A DNA stretch of 64,000 bases from DASRAU01 sp035638075 (GTDB lineage: Bacteria; Acidobacteriota; Polarisedimenticolia; Gp22-AA2): the NCBI GenBank assembly GCA_035638075.1, contig DASRAU010000024.1, forward strand, positions 141,646 through 205,645. Reading direction: 5' to 3'. The first letter of the stretch is position 1. Every line of letters starts with the position of its first letter. The position numbers and the translations under genes were made by a program. The notes below the pieces were generated by a model, which worked only from the letters and a program-made list of their open reading frames with translations, had not been told where the DNA came from and made no database searches. Positions 17,028 through 26,240 of this stretch are shown one piece after another.

Positions 17028-18926
17028 ATGACGAAGCCGAAGCCGCCGGCCGCGGCCGCGCCCGCGGGCGCCCCGGCCCGGGAGCCCCTCGGCGCCCGCA
17101 TCGAGCGCCGCGCCGGAGCGCTCGCATTCGCGCTCCTCGCCCTGCTCGTCCTCCAGGGGATCGCCTTCATCGCCGAGTCCTCGCAGACGAGCGACGAGGC
17201 GGCGCATCTCTCGGCCGGCTACTCGTACCTGACGCGCCACGATTTCCGCCTGAACCCGGAGCATCCCCCGCTCATCAAGGAGCTGGCGGCGCTGCCGCTT
17301 CTGCCGCTCGGCCTCGACTTCCCCGACGACCGGCTCTGGCAGATGGCGGAGGAGTGGAACATCGGCCGGCTGTTCGTGCACGAGAACCGCCTGCCGAACG
17401 ACACCATCCTGTTCCTCGGCCGCCTGCCGGTGCTCGCGCTGTCGGTGCTGCTGGGCTGGGCCCTCTACCGGGTCGGACGGCGCTTCTTCGGCGCGGCCGG
17501 CGGGCTCCTGGCGCTGGCGCTCTACGTCCTCGATCCGAACGTCGTCGCCGCCTCGGGGCTGGTGACGACCGATCTCGGGATCACGCTCTTCATCTTCCTC
17601 GCCGCGGTCGCGCTGCGTGCGTGGCTCGACGGTCCGACGACGCGGCGTCTCCTGATCCTGGGCCTCGCGACCGGCGGCGCCTTCGCCGCGAAATACACGG
17701 CGCTGTGGCTGCCGCCGATCCTGGCCGGTCTCGGGCTCTCGGTGCTGCTGCGCGATCCGGGCCCGGCGGCCGCCTGGCAGGTGCCGCGCCTGCGGCGGCT
17801 GCTCCGCCTCGTCGTGGCGGCCCCGATCGTCATCCTGGTCGCCGCCTTCGTGCTGGCGCTGACGTACGGATTCACCGGGCTGTCGTGGTGGCTCGAGGGG
17901 TTGAACCGGACGCTGCACCACTCCGCCATCGGGCATCGCGCCTGGCTGATGGGCCAGATCTCCGACACCGGCTGGTGGTATTACTTCCCGCTGGCGTTTC
18001 TCTGGAAGACACCGCCCGGAACGCTCCTCATCCTGCTCGCGGCGGTCCTGGCGTTCGTCTTCGGGCGGCGGCTCAAGGCAAGAGACGAGTGGTTCCTGCT
18101 CGTCCCCTCGGGGATCATCCTCGTCATCGTCTGCGCGTGGAAGGTGAACATCGGCTTGCGGCACCTGCTGCCGTTGTATCCCTTTCTTTTCCTGTTCGCC
18201 GGCCGCCTGGTGCAGCCGGGACCCGCCGGCGCTTCGGCCCCTGCGCCCGCCGCGCCGCGCCGCCTGCGCTTCGTGGGGGTCCTCGTGGCCACGGGGCTGG
18301 CGTGGAACGGCGTCGAGGCGGTGCGCATCACCCCGGAGCACCTGGCGTACTTCAACTTCCTGGTCGGTGGCCCGGCCGGCGGCCACAACGACCTGCTCGA
18401 CTCGAACTGCGACTGGGGCCAGGCCTCGAAGGCGCTGAAGCGCTACCTCGACGCCCAGGGTGTGCCGATGATCTACTGCGCCTTCACCGGCAACTCGGAC
18501 CCCTGGTATTACGGCGTGCGCTACCAGTACGCGCCGGGCTCCGGGAACATGCGCAGCTCGAAGGACCGTCCGGCCCGCATGCCGGACGACGCGCCGCGCG
18601 AGCTCTTCGCCATCAACGCGATGGTGCTCCACTCGCTGCACTTCAGCGACCACCACCTGTACGACTGGCTGCAGGATCGCACGCCCATCGCGCGCCCGGG
18701 CTGGGCCTGGTTCGTCTACGACATCACCAAGGACGCCGACGCGCACGCCATGCTCGCGGCGCTGTGCCTGTCGTTCGGGCTGCTCGACCTGGCGGAGGAC
18801 CAGGCGCGGCGGACGCTCAGTTTCGCGCCGGGCCATCCGATGGCGGAGAAGGTCCTGCAGGTGGTGGCCGAGCGCCGGGCTTCGCCTCAAGCGACTCCAG
18901 CACCCGAATCGCCGCCGCGTCCATGA
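17028..18926 (+). CDS. Family-39-type membrane glycosyltransferase (PMT/ArnT-like), divergent paralogue
   Basis: Polytopic enzyme of 632 residues, paralogous to the gene transcribed away from it. The catalytic loop reads TSDEAAHLSAGYSYL with the Asp-Glu pair, followed by NPEHPPLIKE. Around ten helices run to about residue 430, and the periplasmic C-terminal domain again has the block LLDSNCDWGQASKALKRYL. ATG 17028 is taken as start; the about 106 bases between the two starts must hold both promoters. Its last 110 bases overlap, tail to tail, the end of the TPR-glycosyltransferase gene on the other strand. Confidence 0.85.
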   Translation: MTKPKPPAAAAPAGAPAREPLGARIERRAGALAFALLALLVLQGIAFIAESSQTSDEAAHLSAGYSYLTRHDFRLNPEHPPLIKELAALPLLPLGLDFPDDRLWQMAEEWNIGRLFVHENRLPNDTILFLGRLPVLALSVLLGWALYRVGRRFFGAAGGLLALALYVLDPNVVAASGLVTTDLGITLFIFLAAVALRAWLDGPTTRRLLILGLATGGAFAAKYTALWLPPILAGLGLSVLLRDPGPAAAWQVPRLRRLLRLVVAAPIVILVAAFVLALTYGFTGLSWWLEGLNRTLHHSAIGHRAWLMGQISDTGWWYYFPLAFLWKTPPGTLLILLAAVLAFVFGRRLKARDEWFLLVPSGIILVIVCAWKVNIGLRHLLPLYPFLFLFAGRLVQPGPAGASAPAPAAPRRLRFVGVLVATGLAWNGVEAVRITPEHLAYFNFLVGGPAGGHNDLLDSNCDWGQASKALKRYLDAQGVPMIYCAFTGNSDPWYYGVRYQYAPGSGNMRSSKDRPARMPDDAPRELFAINAMVLHSLHFSDHHLYDWLQDRTPIARPGWAWFVYDITKDADAHAMLAALCLSFGLLDLAEDQARRTLSFAPGHPMAEKVLQVVAERRASPQATPAPESPPRP

Positions 18927-20925
18927 CCTGGCCGCCCGGATCGAGCGCCCGGGCGCGCTGGAGCGCCCCGCGCGCGCCGTCGGCATCGCCCTGCGACGCG
19001 AGCAGAAGCCCGAGCGCCTTGAGCGGCACCGGCGAGTCGGGCGCGAGACCCATCGACTCCCGGTAGGACGCGGCCGCCTCGTCCTTGTGCCCGGCCCGCT
19101 CCAGGGCCCGTCCGAGCCGGTACCGCATGATCGGATCCTGCGGCCGGCCGGCGACGACGGCCCGCCACGCCTCGACCGCTTCTTCGTTTCGTCCCGCCGC
19201 TTCGTGCGCCAGGGCGAGGTTGGCCAGCTTCTCCGGATCGCCGGGAGCGAGCCGCGCCGCCTCGTTCCACGCGGCGAGCGCCCCGGCCGAATCCCCCGCC
19301 TGCAGACGCACGGCGCCGAGATCGGTCCACGCGGGGGCGCTCGTCCGATCCAGCTCCACCGCGCGCTCGAGCAGCGTGCGCGCTCCTTCGAGCTCCCCCG
19401 CCTGCGCCGCCGCGTGTCCGGCGTTGACGAGATAGGTGACGTTCCCCGGCTGGTCCTCGAGCGCCGCGCGGTACTCCACGCCCGCCTCGCGCCAGCGGCC
19501 GGCGCGGCCGAGCACTCCGGCGAGGTTGTAGTGCGCGTCGCCGAACTGCGGCCACACCTCGACCGCGTGCCGGTAGGCGCGCTCCGCCTCCGCGTCGTCG
19601 TGCGCCCGCTCGGAGGCGGCGCCGTAGTTGAACCGGGCCCGGACGTTGTCGGGGTACAGGCGCACGGCCGCCGCCCAGATGGTGCGATCGTCCGCCCAGT
19701 CGCGGTAACGCCAGGCGCTGCGCACGACACCCGCCGCGATCACGACGGCGAGCACCGCGACGACGAGCCGGCGCCGCCCGGGTCGCGTGTCCGCCTGCGC
19801 CGTGGCGTACGCCAGGCCCCAGAACAGGCAGAGACCGGCCGACGGCAGGTAGAGGAGCCGCTCCGCCAGGATGGTGCCGATCGGCATCAGGAGATTCGCC
19901 ACCGGCAGGAGCGGCAGCGCCAGCAGGAGCAGCGCGAATGCCGCCGCCGGACGCCGCCTCCAGTCGTGAGGGACACCCAGGGCGACCAGAAGCGCCGCCC
20001 CCGCTCCCAGACAGGCGCGCGGGTCGAAGAGCGACGCCGCCTCGGGGATCGAGACGTAGGAGTAGTCGATCGACAGGTTCCACGGCCAGACCAGGAGCAC
20101 GACGTCGCGCCAGAGCGCCGCCAGGGCGGTGAACAGGGATCGCGGCCACGGCAGGTGGGCGATCGGATTGTCGATGAAATGGGTGAAGGCCTGCGGCGCG
20201 ACCGCCCCGAGGACGAACGACCGGATCGCCAGGCACACGACGAGCACGCCGAACGCCAGGCCGTGGAAGCGCAGCGAGGCGCGCGGCTTCGGCCGCAGCC
20301 GGTCCGCGGCCAGGAGCAGGAACGGCGCGGCGACGCCGCTCTCCTTCGAGAACATCGCCAGCGGCACGAGGAGCAGCGGAGCGACACGCGCGCCGTCGAG
20401 GAAGAGCTTGAGCGCCCAGAGCGTGAACAGCGCCATGAGCAGCTCGCTGCGCCCGACGACGAGGCCGAGCGCCTCGGTGTGAACCGGGTGTGCCGCGAAC
20501 AGCAGCGCCGCCGCCATCGCCGCGGAGACGGCCGTGCCCGTGCCCGCGCCGGGGCCCGCGTTCGCGATGCCATTCGCACCCGTCGCGGCGATGATGCGCC
20601 GCGACACGCAGTAAACGAGCCCGGTGACCAGCACGTGCAGCAGCAGGTCGACGACGCGGAACCCGAAGGCGCCCGGGCCGGTCGCCAGCCGGTTCAGCGC
20701 GAACGACAGGATGGTCACCGGCCGGTAGAGATTCGGGACCTCGCGGTCGTCCACGGTCCAGTAGCCGCGCGCCAGGATCTCGGGCAGGCGCCCGGTCTCC
20801 TGCACCAGGCGGTTCTGCTCGATTAGGCGATGGTCGTCGTGGATGAAGCCGGGAAAAATCGACGGCAGCGCGGCGAGGAGCGCGACCGCCGCCGGCAGGA
20901 GGAACGCCGGGGCCGGCCGCTTCAC
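18817..20925 (-). CDS. Membrane glycosyltransferase-like protein with C-terminal TPR repeats (TMTC-like)
   Basis: Protein of 702 residues. About ten helices fill residues 5-430, with an early loop FIHDDHRLIEQNRLV in which Asp-Asp replaces the Asp-Glu of the other two glycosyltransferases; this layout resembles O-mannosyltransferases of the TMTC type. Residues from about 440 to 670 are tandem TPR repeats (for example AHYNLAGVLGRAGRWREAGVEYRAAL). GTG 20925 overlaps the sulfatase stop by 4 bases. It is the last gene of the long greA operon. The final 36 codons are Pro/Gly/Ala-rich and antisense to the end of the convergent glycosyltransferase gene. Confidence 0.82.
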   Translation of the reverse strand: MKRPAPAFLLPAAVALLAALPSIFPGFIHDDHRLIEQNRLVQETGRLPEILARGYWTVDDREVPNLYRPVTILSFALNRLATGPGAFGFRVVDLLLHVLVTGLVYCVSRRIIAATGANGIANAGPGAGTGTAVSAAMAAALLFAAHPVHTEALGLVVGRSELLMALFTLWALKLFLDGARVAPLLLVPLAMFSKESGVAAPFLLLAADRLRPKPRASLRFHGLAFGVLVVCLAIRSFVLGAVAPQAFTHFIDNPIAHLPWPRSLFTALAALWRDVVLLVWPWNLSIDYSYVSIPEAASLFDPRACLGAGAALLVALGVPHDWRRRPAAAFALLLLALPLLPVANLLMPIGTILAERLLYLPSAGLCLFWGLAYATAQADTRPGRRRLVVAVLAVVIAAGVVRSAWRYRDWADDRTIWAAAVRLYPDNVRARFNYGAASERAHDDAEAERAYRHAVEVWPQFGDAHYNLAGVLGRAGRWREAGVEYRAALEDQPGNVTYLVNAGHAAAQAGELEGARTLLERAVELDRTSAPAWTDLGAVRLQAGDSAGALAAWNEAARLAPGDPEKLANLALAHEAAGRNEEAVEAWRAVVAGRPQDPIMRYRLGRALERAGHKDEAAASYRESMGLAPDSPVPLKALGLLLASQGDADGARGALQRARALDPGGQVMDAAAIRVLESLEAKPGARPPPAGPSPPSDGPARN

Positions 20926-22367
20926 TTCGGCGATCCGCCGCCCACGTAGCCGAGCGAGCGGAGCTTCTCTTCGAGATCGTCCGGCAGCGCCGGCTCCTCC
21001 CGGTCGTTGCGCATCGGATCGCGGGCGACGACCTCGAGCAGCAGGCGCCTCAGTCTCTCCACCTCGGCCGGGTGCTCCGCCAGGACGTTCTTCGTCTCGC
21101 CGGGATCGGCCTGCAGATCGTAGAACTCCCACTGCGGCTCGGGCACGTCGGGGATCATCAGGAGCTTGTAGCGGTCGTCGCGCATCATGCGCCACTTCCC
21201 CGCCACCCCCGGCACCTTCTGGCGCGGGTTCTCACGGTAGAAGTTGCGCCCGGACTCGCTGTAAGCCGGAGGAGCGGGGTCTTTCGTTTCGCCGCGCGCC
21301 CACGGCACGAGGCTCACTCCTTCGAGCCCGTCGGGCCGGCGGATGCCCGCGAGATCGAGCACCGTCGGGACGATGTCGATGGTGCGGCCGAGCGTCTCGA
21401 CGATCTTTTTCTCAGGCAGGCGCCCCGGGGCGGTCACGATGAGCGGCACGCGCACCACCGGCTCGTACAGGTACGCGCCGTGCTCGAAGAAGTAATCGTG
21501 CTCGCCGAGGCTCTCGCCGTGATCGGCCGTCACCACGACGATCGTCCGGGAGGTTGCGCCGAGCGTGTCGAGGCCCTTGAGCAGGTCGGCGATGGCGGCG
21601 TCGGCATACGCCACCTCCCCGTCGTAGTGGGCGATGGCGTGCTCGATCTCCCGATCCGGCAGCCGCTTGAGCCCGAAGATCAGGTCGCCGCGCTCCACGC
21701 CCGGGGCCGCCTCCTCGTTGAAGGTGTGCGGTCCCTTGTAGTCCGGGTCGAAGCGCTCGGCGTACGGCGCCGGCGGATCGTACGGCCAGTGCGGCGCGTT
21801 GTAGCGCAGCCACAGGAAGAACGGGTTCTGGCGTCCCTGGCGGCCCCGCAGCCACTGCAGCGCCTTCTTCGTCGCCTCCATGTCGTTCCGCGTCGGGACG
21901 TAGACCTTCTTGCCCTGCGGGTCGAGGTAGATGTCGGGGTCGTACACGTCGAAGTCGCGGTGCAGGCCGACGTTGAGCCCCTGCGTCACGGCGAAGGCGT
22001 CGTAGCCCGCGTCCTTGAGAACGCGTGTCAGCGTCAGCCGGCCGGCGATCGCCTCGGTGCTCTGCCCTTCGTAGCGCAGCCCGTGCGTCGGCGGGATCAC
22101 GCCGGTCAGGATGGACGGGAACGACTGCACCGTCCGCCCGGCGGCGGTCACCGCCTGCCGGAAGACGACGCCGCGCGCCGCGAGCGAGTCGATCGCCGGG
22201 CTCGTCGGACGCTTGTAGCCGAGGCACCCGAGGTGGTCGGGACGCAGCGTGTCCACCGTGATGAGCAGGACGTTGGGGTGCGGGCCAGCGACCGATCCGC
22301 CCCGGCAGGCGATGCCGAGGCCGAGAACGAGGCCGGAAAGGAGGAGTGCCGCGGTGCGGCGTCTCAC
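20922..22367 (-). CDS. Sulfatase-like lipoprotein with Thr at the nucleophile position
   Basis: Alkaline-phosphatase-superfamily protein of 481 residues. A signal peptide ends in a lipobox-like LGIAC (Cys21). Metal-binding motifs are present: DTLRPDHLG near residue 39 and TADHGESLGEH further on. The sulfatase C/S-x-P-x-R motif that is converted to formylglycine is missing; the aligned segment AGRTVQSFPSILTG puts Thr79 at that place. Thr is the nucleophile in phosphoethanolamine and glycerol-phosphate transferases of this superfamily, so transfer to, or hydrolysis of, a cell-surface glycan is more likely than sulfate hydrolysis. The GTG start overlaps the DUF362 stop by 4 bases. Confidence 0.85.
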   Translation of the reverse strand: MRRRTAALLLSGLVLGLGIACRGGSVAGPHPNVLLITVDTLRPDHLGCLGYKRPTSPAIDSLAARGVVFRQAVTAAGRTVQSFPSILTGVIPPTHGLRYEGQSTEAIAGRLTLTRVLKDAGYDAFAVTQGLNVGLHRDFDVYDPDIYLDPQGKKVYVPTRNDMEATKKALQWLRGRQGRQNPFFLWLRYNAPHWPYDPPAPYAERFDPDYKGPHTFNEEAAPGVERGDLIFGLKRLPDREIEHAIAHYDGEVAYADAAIADLLKGLDTLGATSRTIVVVTADHGESLGEHDYFFEHGAYLYEPVVRVPLIVTAPGRLPEKKIVETLGRTIDIVPTVLDLAGIRRPDGLEGVSLVPWARGETKDPAPPAYSESGRNFYRENPRQKVPGVAGKWRMMRDDRYKLLMIPDVPEPQWEFYDLQADPGETKNVLAEHPAEVERLRRLLLEVVARDPMRNDREEPALPDDLEEKLRSLGYVGGGSPK

Positions 22368-23503
22368 CTGGCGGGGACGTGCTGCCGGGACACGGTCGCC
22401 GCCCCGCCGGACGGGCGGCCGTAGCGGGAGTCGAAGAAGCGCCCCCACTGTGTTTTGCGGAAGCGCGCGATGCGCCGCCGCCCGATCGTCGGGTACCAAA
22501 GGACGTCGTGGTAGAAGTTGCTCGCCATCGGCGCCCACACGACGGCCGGCGAGTGCAGCGCCGCCTTTTCGAGGAAGCGCAGGGGACCCTTGCGCAGCAT
22601 CTGGTCCCCCCAGATCACCAGCGACCGGCTCACCTTGAAGTGCAGGTTCATCCCGGAGATGTCGTCCCCCACGAGGTCGATCTGCCGCGGGTCGGCGACA
22701 CCGAGGCCGCGCTCGTGGCACATGCGCAGATAGGGGATCGACAGGGGATCAAAGCCCATCAGCCGCGCCGCGACCGCGTCGATGGCGGCGGAATCCGCGC
22801 CGGCGAGGATGACGTTGCCGGTCACCGGCACCATGGTGCGCGGCCCGGCCCCGTCGCCGCAGACGGTGCCGTCCATGACGGTGAAGATCCCGGGGTGGAT
22901 CTCCTTCTGCATCATCAGGAGATCGACCAGCACCTCGTGCATGTGCTTGTGCGCGTAATGGCGCACTTCCTTGAGCAGTCCGCCGAAGGAGTTCTTGATC
23001 GACCCGGTCGTGGTCGCATGGCCGTGCGTCTTGACCGTCGGCAGGTGCAGGACGTTCTTGCCCGGGTACATCGCGGGGATCTCGATCCCGTCCGGGAAGA
23101 TGCGGTTCAGCATCAGGAGCGGCGACTTGAACCGGTACACCGTCCACGCGACCTCGGGCAGCGCCGTGAAGCGCAGCCCGGCGCGATCGAGGATCGGCAG
23201 CCAGCGGTTGTTGGCCGCCCCCTGCCAGGGCTCGGTGACCACCGTCTTGTTCTCGACCGGCAAAAGGCGCGAGCGGTCGTAGCCGTCCTCGAGCAGCGCC
23301 GTCACCACCCCCTCGAGCTGCCAGGGCTGGGTCGAGCAGGCCGGGTAGTACTTGGTCCACGACAGGTTGAGCTTCAGGAGGGTCGGGACCGAGGGGTCGA
23401 GGGCCGACCGGGACCCGGCCAGCCGCATCAGGCGGCCGTAATCGCCGATGACCTTGTCGGGGCTGGTGAGGAGGGCCGCGATGCGGGCCCGGGGCGTGGC
23501 CAT
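22364..23503 (-). CDS. DUF362 domain protein
   Basis: Cytosolic protein of 379 residues matching the DUF362 family (SLDPSVPTLLKLNLSWTKYYPACSTQPWQLEGVV, and the block PTVKTHGHATTTGSIKNSFGGL). The function of the family is unresolved; some members are joined to ferredoxin domains, but this one has no Fe-S Cys cluster. ATG 23503 is preceded by GGAG at good distance. It starts 12 bases after the prenyltransferase stop and overlaps the sulfatase gene by 4 bases, so it belongs to the operon. A role in glycan or lipid-carrier metabolism is suggested only by its neighbours. Confidence 0.8.
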   Translation of the reverse strand: MATPRARIAALLTSPDKVIGDYGRLMRLAGSRSALDPSVPTLLKLNLSWTKYYPACSTQPWQLEGVVTALLEDGYDRSRLLPVENKTVVTEPWQGAANNRWLPILDRAGLRFTALPEVAWTVYRFKSPLLMLNRIFPDGIEIPAMYPGKNVLHLPTVKTHGHATTTGSIKNSFGGLLKEVRHYAHKHMHEVLVDLLMMQKEIHPGIFTVMDGTVCGDGAGPRTMVPVTGNVILAGADSAAIDAVAARLMGFDPLSIPYLRMCHERGLGVADPRQIDLVGDDISGMNLHFKVSRSLVIWGDQMLRKGPLRFLEKAALHSPAVVWAPMASNFYHDVLWYPTIGRRRIARFRKTQWGRFFDSRYGRPSGGAATVSRQHVPAR

Positions 23504-23514
23504 GTGTCGCTCCA

Positions 23515-23520
23515 ATTATA
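23515..23520 (-). promoter_or_regulatory. Perfect TATAAT box inside the greA operon, before DUF362
   Basis: TATAAT on the minus strand overlaps the stop codon of the prenyltransferase gene, 12 bases before the DUF362 ATG. No good -35 box lies at 17 bases, so an internal promoter is only possible. Confidence 0.3.
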
Positions 23521-24448
23521 GAGCGGCCGGCCGCGCCACGTAGAGCAGGACCACCACCGTCGCCCCCCACAGGCCGACGCAGAGCAGGAGCGGCCGGTCG
23601 GTCAGCAGGGCCTGCGTCGGGCTCGCCCCGCGCCCCAGCTGGTGCACGAGGTAGAGGTAGCGGAAGATGCCGTACAGCACGAAGGGCACGGTCAGGAAGA
23701 GATACGGCGTGTGCAGCCGGCTCTCCACCTCCGGGGACATCGTGTAGAACATGTACGACACCACCGTGGACGCCGTCACGACGTTGATCATCTGGTCGAT
23801 GAAGGCGACCGAGTACTCCCGCAGGATCTCGCGGTGCTCGTGCGCCTGGTCGAGGGTGACCAGCTCCTGCCGCCGCTTGCAGAAGGCCAGGAACAGCGAC
23901 AGGAGGATCGTGCACATGATGAGCCAGTGCGAGATGGGCACGTTGATCACCAGCCCGCCGCCGACCGCGCGCAGGACGAACCCCGCCGCGATCACCATGA
24001 CGTCGAGGATGACGACCTCCTTCAGCCAGGTGGAGTATGCGAGGTTCAGCGCCGCGTAGACGAGCAGCACCGCGCCGAAGGGCGGCGACAGCGCGAACCC
24101 GACGACGAAGGACACCGACAGCAGCACCGCGACCGCGACGATCGCCGGGACGAAGCCCAGGGCGCCGGAGGCGATCGGCCGGCGGCACTTGGTCGGGTGC
24201 CGGCGATCGCGCTCGGCGTCGAACAGGTCGTTGACGATGTAGACGGCGCCGCTGGTGGCGCAGAAGAGCACGAACGCCAGGCAGGCGCGGTACAGCGCCG
24301 TCGAATCGGTCAGCCGCAGCGAGAAGATCAGCGCCGCGAAGACCACCATGTTCTTGACCCACTGGCGCGGCCGCATGGCCGCGAGCAGGCTGACGGGGAG
24401 CGGCGGGTGCGCCGCCATCCGGCCGAGGCGCTCCGTCGGGGCGGCCAT
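23516..24448 (-). CDS. UbiA-family prenyltransferase, decaprenyl-phosphate phosphoribosyltransferase-like
   Basis: Membrane protein of 310 residues with eight or nine helices. The first Asp-rich motif NDLFDAERDRRHPTKCRRPIASG matches the NDxxDxxxDxxHPxKxxRPIA signature of the mycobacterial enzyme that transfers phosphoribose to decaprenyl phosphate (first step towards decaprenylphosphoryl arabinose), rather than quinone- or heme-pathway members. Outside Actinobacteria such proteins are known near glycan genes, which suits the glycosyltransferases in this operon. The start shares one base with the XdhC stop (TGATG). Confidence 0.85.
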   Translation of the reverse strand: MAAPTERLGRMAAHPPLPVSLLAAMRPRQWVKNMVVFAALIFSLRLTDSTALYRACLAFVLFCATSGAVYIVNDLFDAERDRRHPTKCRRPIASGALGFVPAIVAVAVLLSVSFVVGFALSPPFGAVLLVYAALNLAYSTWLKEVVILDVMVIAAGFVLRAVGGGLVINVPISHWLIMCTILLSLFLAFCKRRQELVTLDQAHEHREILREYSVAFIDQMINVVTASTVVSYMFYTMSPEVESRLHTPYLFLTVPFVLYGIFRYLYLVHQLGRGASPTQALLTDRPLLLCVGLWGATVVVLLYVARPAAL

Positions 24449-25284
24449 CAGGCGATGCGCCCGCGGCGGCGCGGCAGGGGCGTCCAGGCGCGCAGCGCGT
24501 CGGCGGCCATGGCGCCGCGGCGGACGGCGATGATCTCGGCGGCGATGCTGACGGCGATCTCCTCCGGCGTCTCGGCCCCGATCGGCAGGCCGATCGGGGC
24601 GCGCAGCGCCGCGAGATCCGCCTCGGACAGGCCCGCCTCGGCGGCGCGCGCCGCGACCGTCGCCACCTTGCGGCGGCTGCCGATGAGGCCGACGTAGGCC
24701 GCCTCGCGGCCGAGCGCGTGACGCACCGCCGCGAGATCGGTCTTGTGGCAACGGGTCACGATGGCAACGTAGGCCCCGGCGGGGATCTCCGGCAAGGCTT
24801 CGGCGAAGTCCCTTCCTGCGAGCCGCCGCTCGGTCCCGGCCGGCAGGTCGGCCTCACGCAGATCGGCCTCGCGGTCGTCCACGACGATGACGCGGAACCC
24901 GAGGGGCGCGGCGACGCGGGCCAGCGCCCGGCCGACGTGCCCCGATCCGAAGACGAAGAGCGGCTCCGGCGGGATGACCACCTCGACGAAGACCCGCACC
25001 GAGCCGCCGCACACCATCCCGGTCGCGGCCTCCCCCTCCTCCCGGAAGCGGTATTCCTTCTCGAAGGAGCGGCCCGAGGCCAGAGCCTCGCGCGCGTCGG
25101 CGATCACCAGCGCCTCGAAGGCGCCGCCGCCGATGCTGAAGGCGGTGCGGCCGTCCGCTTCGACGATCATCCGCGCCCCCTCGGCGCGCGGCGCCGATCC
25201 CTGGCGCGCGATCACCGTGGCGAGGGCGAGGCGGTGTCCTTCGCGGAGCCGCCGCGCCACCTCCTCGTGGAACGCGAGGGTCAT
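24448..25284 (-). CDS. XdhC/CoxI-family protein
   Basis: Protein of 278 residues. The N-terminal XdhC domain has the stretch RQGSAPRAEGARMIVEADG and the conserved Cys in GMVCGGSVRVFVE. The C-terminal Rossmann domain has FGSGHVGRALA and ends with GLPIGAETPEEIAVSIAAEI. Family members help insert sulfurated molybdenum cofactor into xanthine dehydrogenase-type enzymes. No molybdoenzyme is encoded in the window, so here it is an orphan inside an operon of envelope genes. It overlaps the HEAT gene by 4 bases. Confidence 0.88.
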   Translation of the reverse strand: MTLAFHEEVARRLREGHRLALATVIARQGSAPRAEGARMIVEADGRTAFSIGGGAFEALVIADAREALASGRSFEKEYRFREEGEAATGMVCGGSVRVFVEVVIPPEPLFVFGSGHVGRALARVAAPLGFRVIVVDDREADLREADLPAGTERRLAGRDFAEALPEIPAGAYVAIVTRCHKTDLAAVRHALGREAAYVGLIGSRRKVATVAARAAEAGLSEADLAALRAPIGLPIGAETPEEIAVSIAAEIIAVRRGAMAADALRAWTPLPRRRGRIA

Positions 25285-26240
25285 CGCGCGCCGGAGGCGC
25301 CGGACGGACGTCCGTTGCGCGCGTACCAGCGCTGCCAGGCGTCGGGACTGCCGCCGATGTTCTGCCCGGTGCGCTGCGTCAGCGTCTGGACGATCGCCGG
25401 GCGCGTCTCGGCGGGAGCGGTCTTGAGCAGCCCGATGAGCCACGGCACCAGCGCCGGGTCGGGGTATTTCTGCAACGCCATCACCGCCGAGGTGCGCAGG
25501 TCCGGGGAGGAATCCCCTTCGGCCGAGCGCTTGAACAGCTCCTCGACCCCCGGCTCGTCGCGCGCCGTCAGCCCCGACAGGACCTCGCCGCGCACCTGGT
25601 CGTCCTTGTGCTCGAGCAGCCGTCCGAGCGCGGCGAGCGCCTCGGGCCCGGGGAACTGGGCCAGCGCCTGCGCCGCGGCACGGGCCACGACCGGGTCGGG
25701 ATGGAGCGCCGCTTTCTCGAGGAACGGCACCCCTTTCGGATCGGCGAGGGCCCCGATCGCGAGACAGGTGTCCTTGAGCAGATCGGAGGTCTGGTTCTGC
25801 TCGGCGCCCTGCAGCAGCACGTCGGCCGCCGCGGGGTCGCCGCCGCCGCGCTTGATCAGGTTGGCGACGAGGATCCGGCTGTCGTTCTGCTCGTTCATCG
25901 GGCGCAGGCGAATCGGGTTGTACGGCAGCATCATGCGGCGGTCCCGTGCGAGCAGCCCGCGCAGCACGGAGCGCGCCTCGGGGCTGGTCATGCGGGCGAG
26001 CTGCACGATCGACTGCGCCCGGATCGGCAGGCTCGGGCTCGAGAGCCCGCGGACGAACGGGGCCGGATCCCCCTTCTCGACGATGGCGTCGAGCTTCTCG
26101 GACGCCTCCTGGCGGGCTTCGCCGTCGGGGCTCTGCAGGTCCGAGAACAGCTTCTCCGGATCCTCCGCCGGAGCGCAGGCGGCGAGGACGAGAAGCAACG
26201 CCGCGATCGCCGACCGCCGCAGCGCGACCGGGAGGCTCAC
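25281..26240 (-). CDS. HEAT-repeat lipoprotein
   Basis: Protein of 319 residues. A short signal peptide ends in the lipobox LVLAAC. The rest is built of HEAT-like helical pairs, for example DPVVARAAAQALAQFPGPEALAALGRLL and SPDLRTSAVMALQKYPDPALVPWLIGLL, which usually form curved protein-binding scaffolds. The GTG start overlaps the greA stop by 4 bases. As a lipoprotein it would act in the periplasm, possibly organising envelope enzymes encoded in the same operon; no specific partner can be named. Confidence 0.8.
   Translation of the reverse strand: MSLPVALRRSAIAALLLVLAACAPAEDPEKLFSDLQSPDGEARQEASEKLDAIVEKGDPAPFVRGLSSPSLPIRAQSIVQLARMTSPEARSVLRGLLARDRRMMLPYNPIRLRPMNEQNDSRILVANLIKRGGGDPAAADVLLQGAEQNQTSDLLKDTCLAIGALADPKGVPFLEKAALHPDPVVARAAAQALAQFPGPEALAALGRLLEHKDDQVRGEVLSGLTARDEPGVEELFKRSAEGDSSPDLRTSAVMALQKYPDPALVPWLIGLLKTAPAETRPAIVQTLTQRTGQNIGGSPDAWQRWYARNGRPSGASGAR

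Noticed and set aside
15003..19730. A 1575-codon open frame on the minus strand spanning the glycosyltransferase region
   Set aside because: It crosses two real genes in other frames and on the other strand and shows no domain or signal; long stop-free frames are normal at this G+C content.
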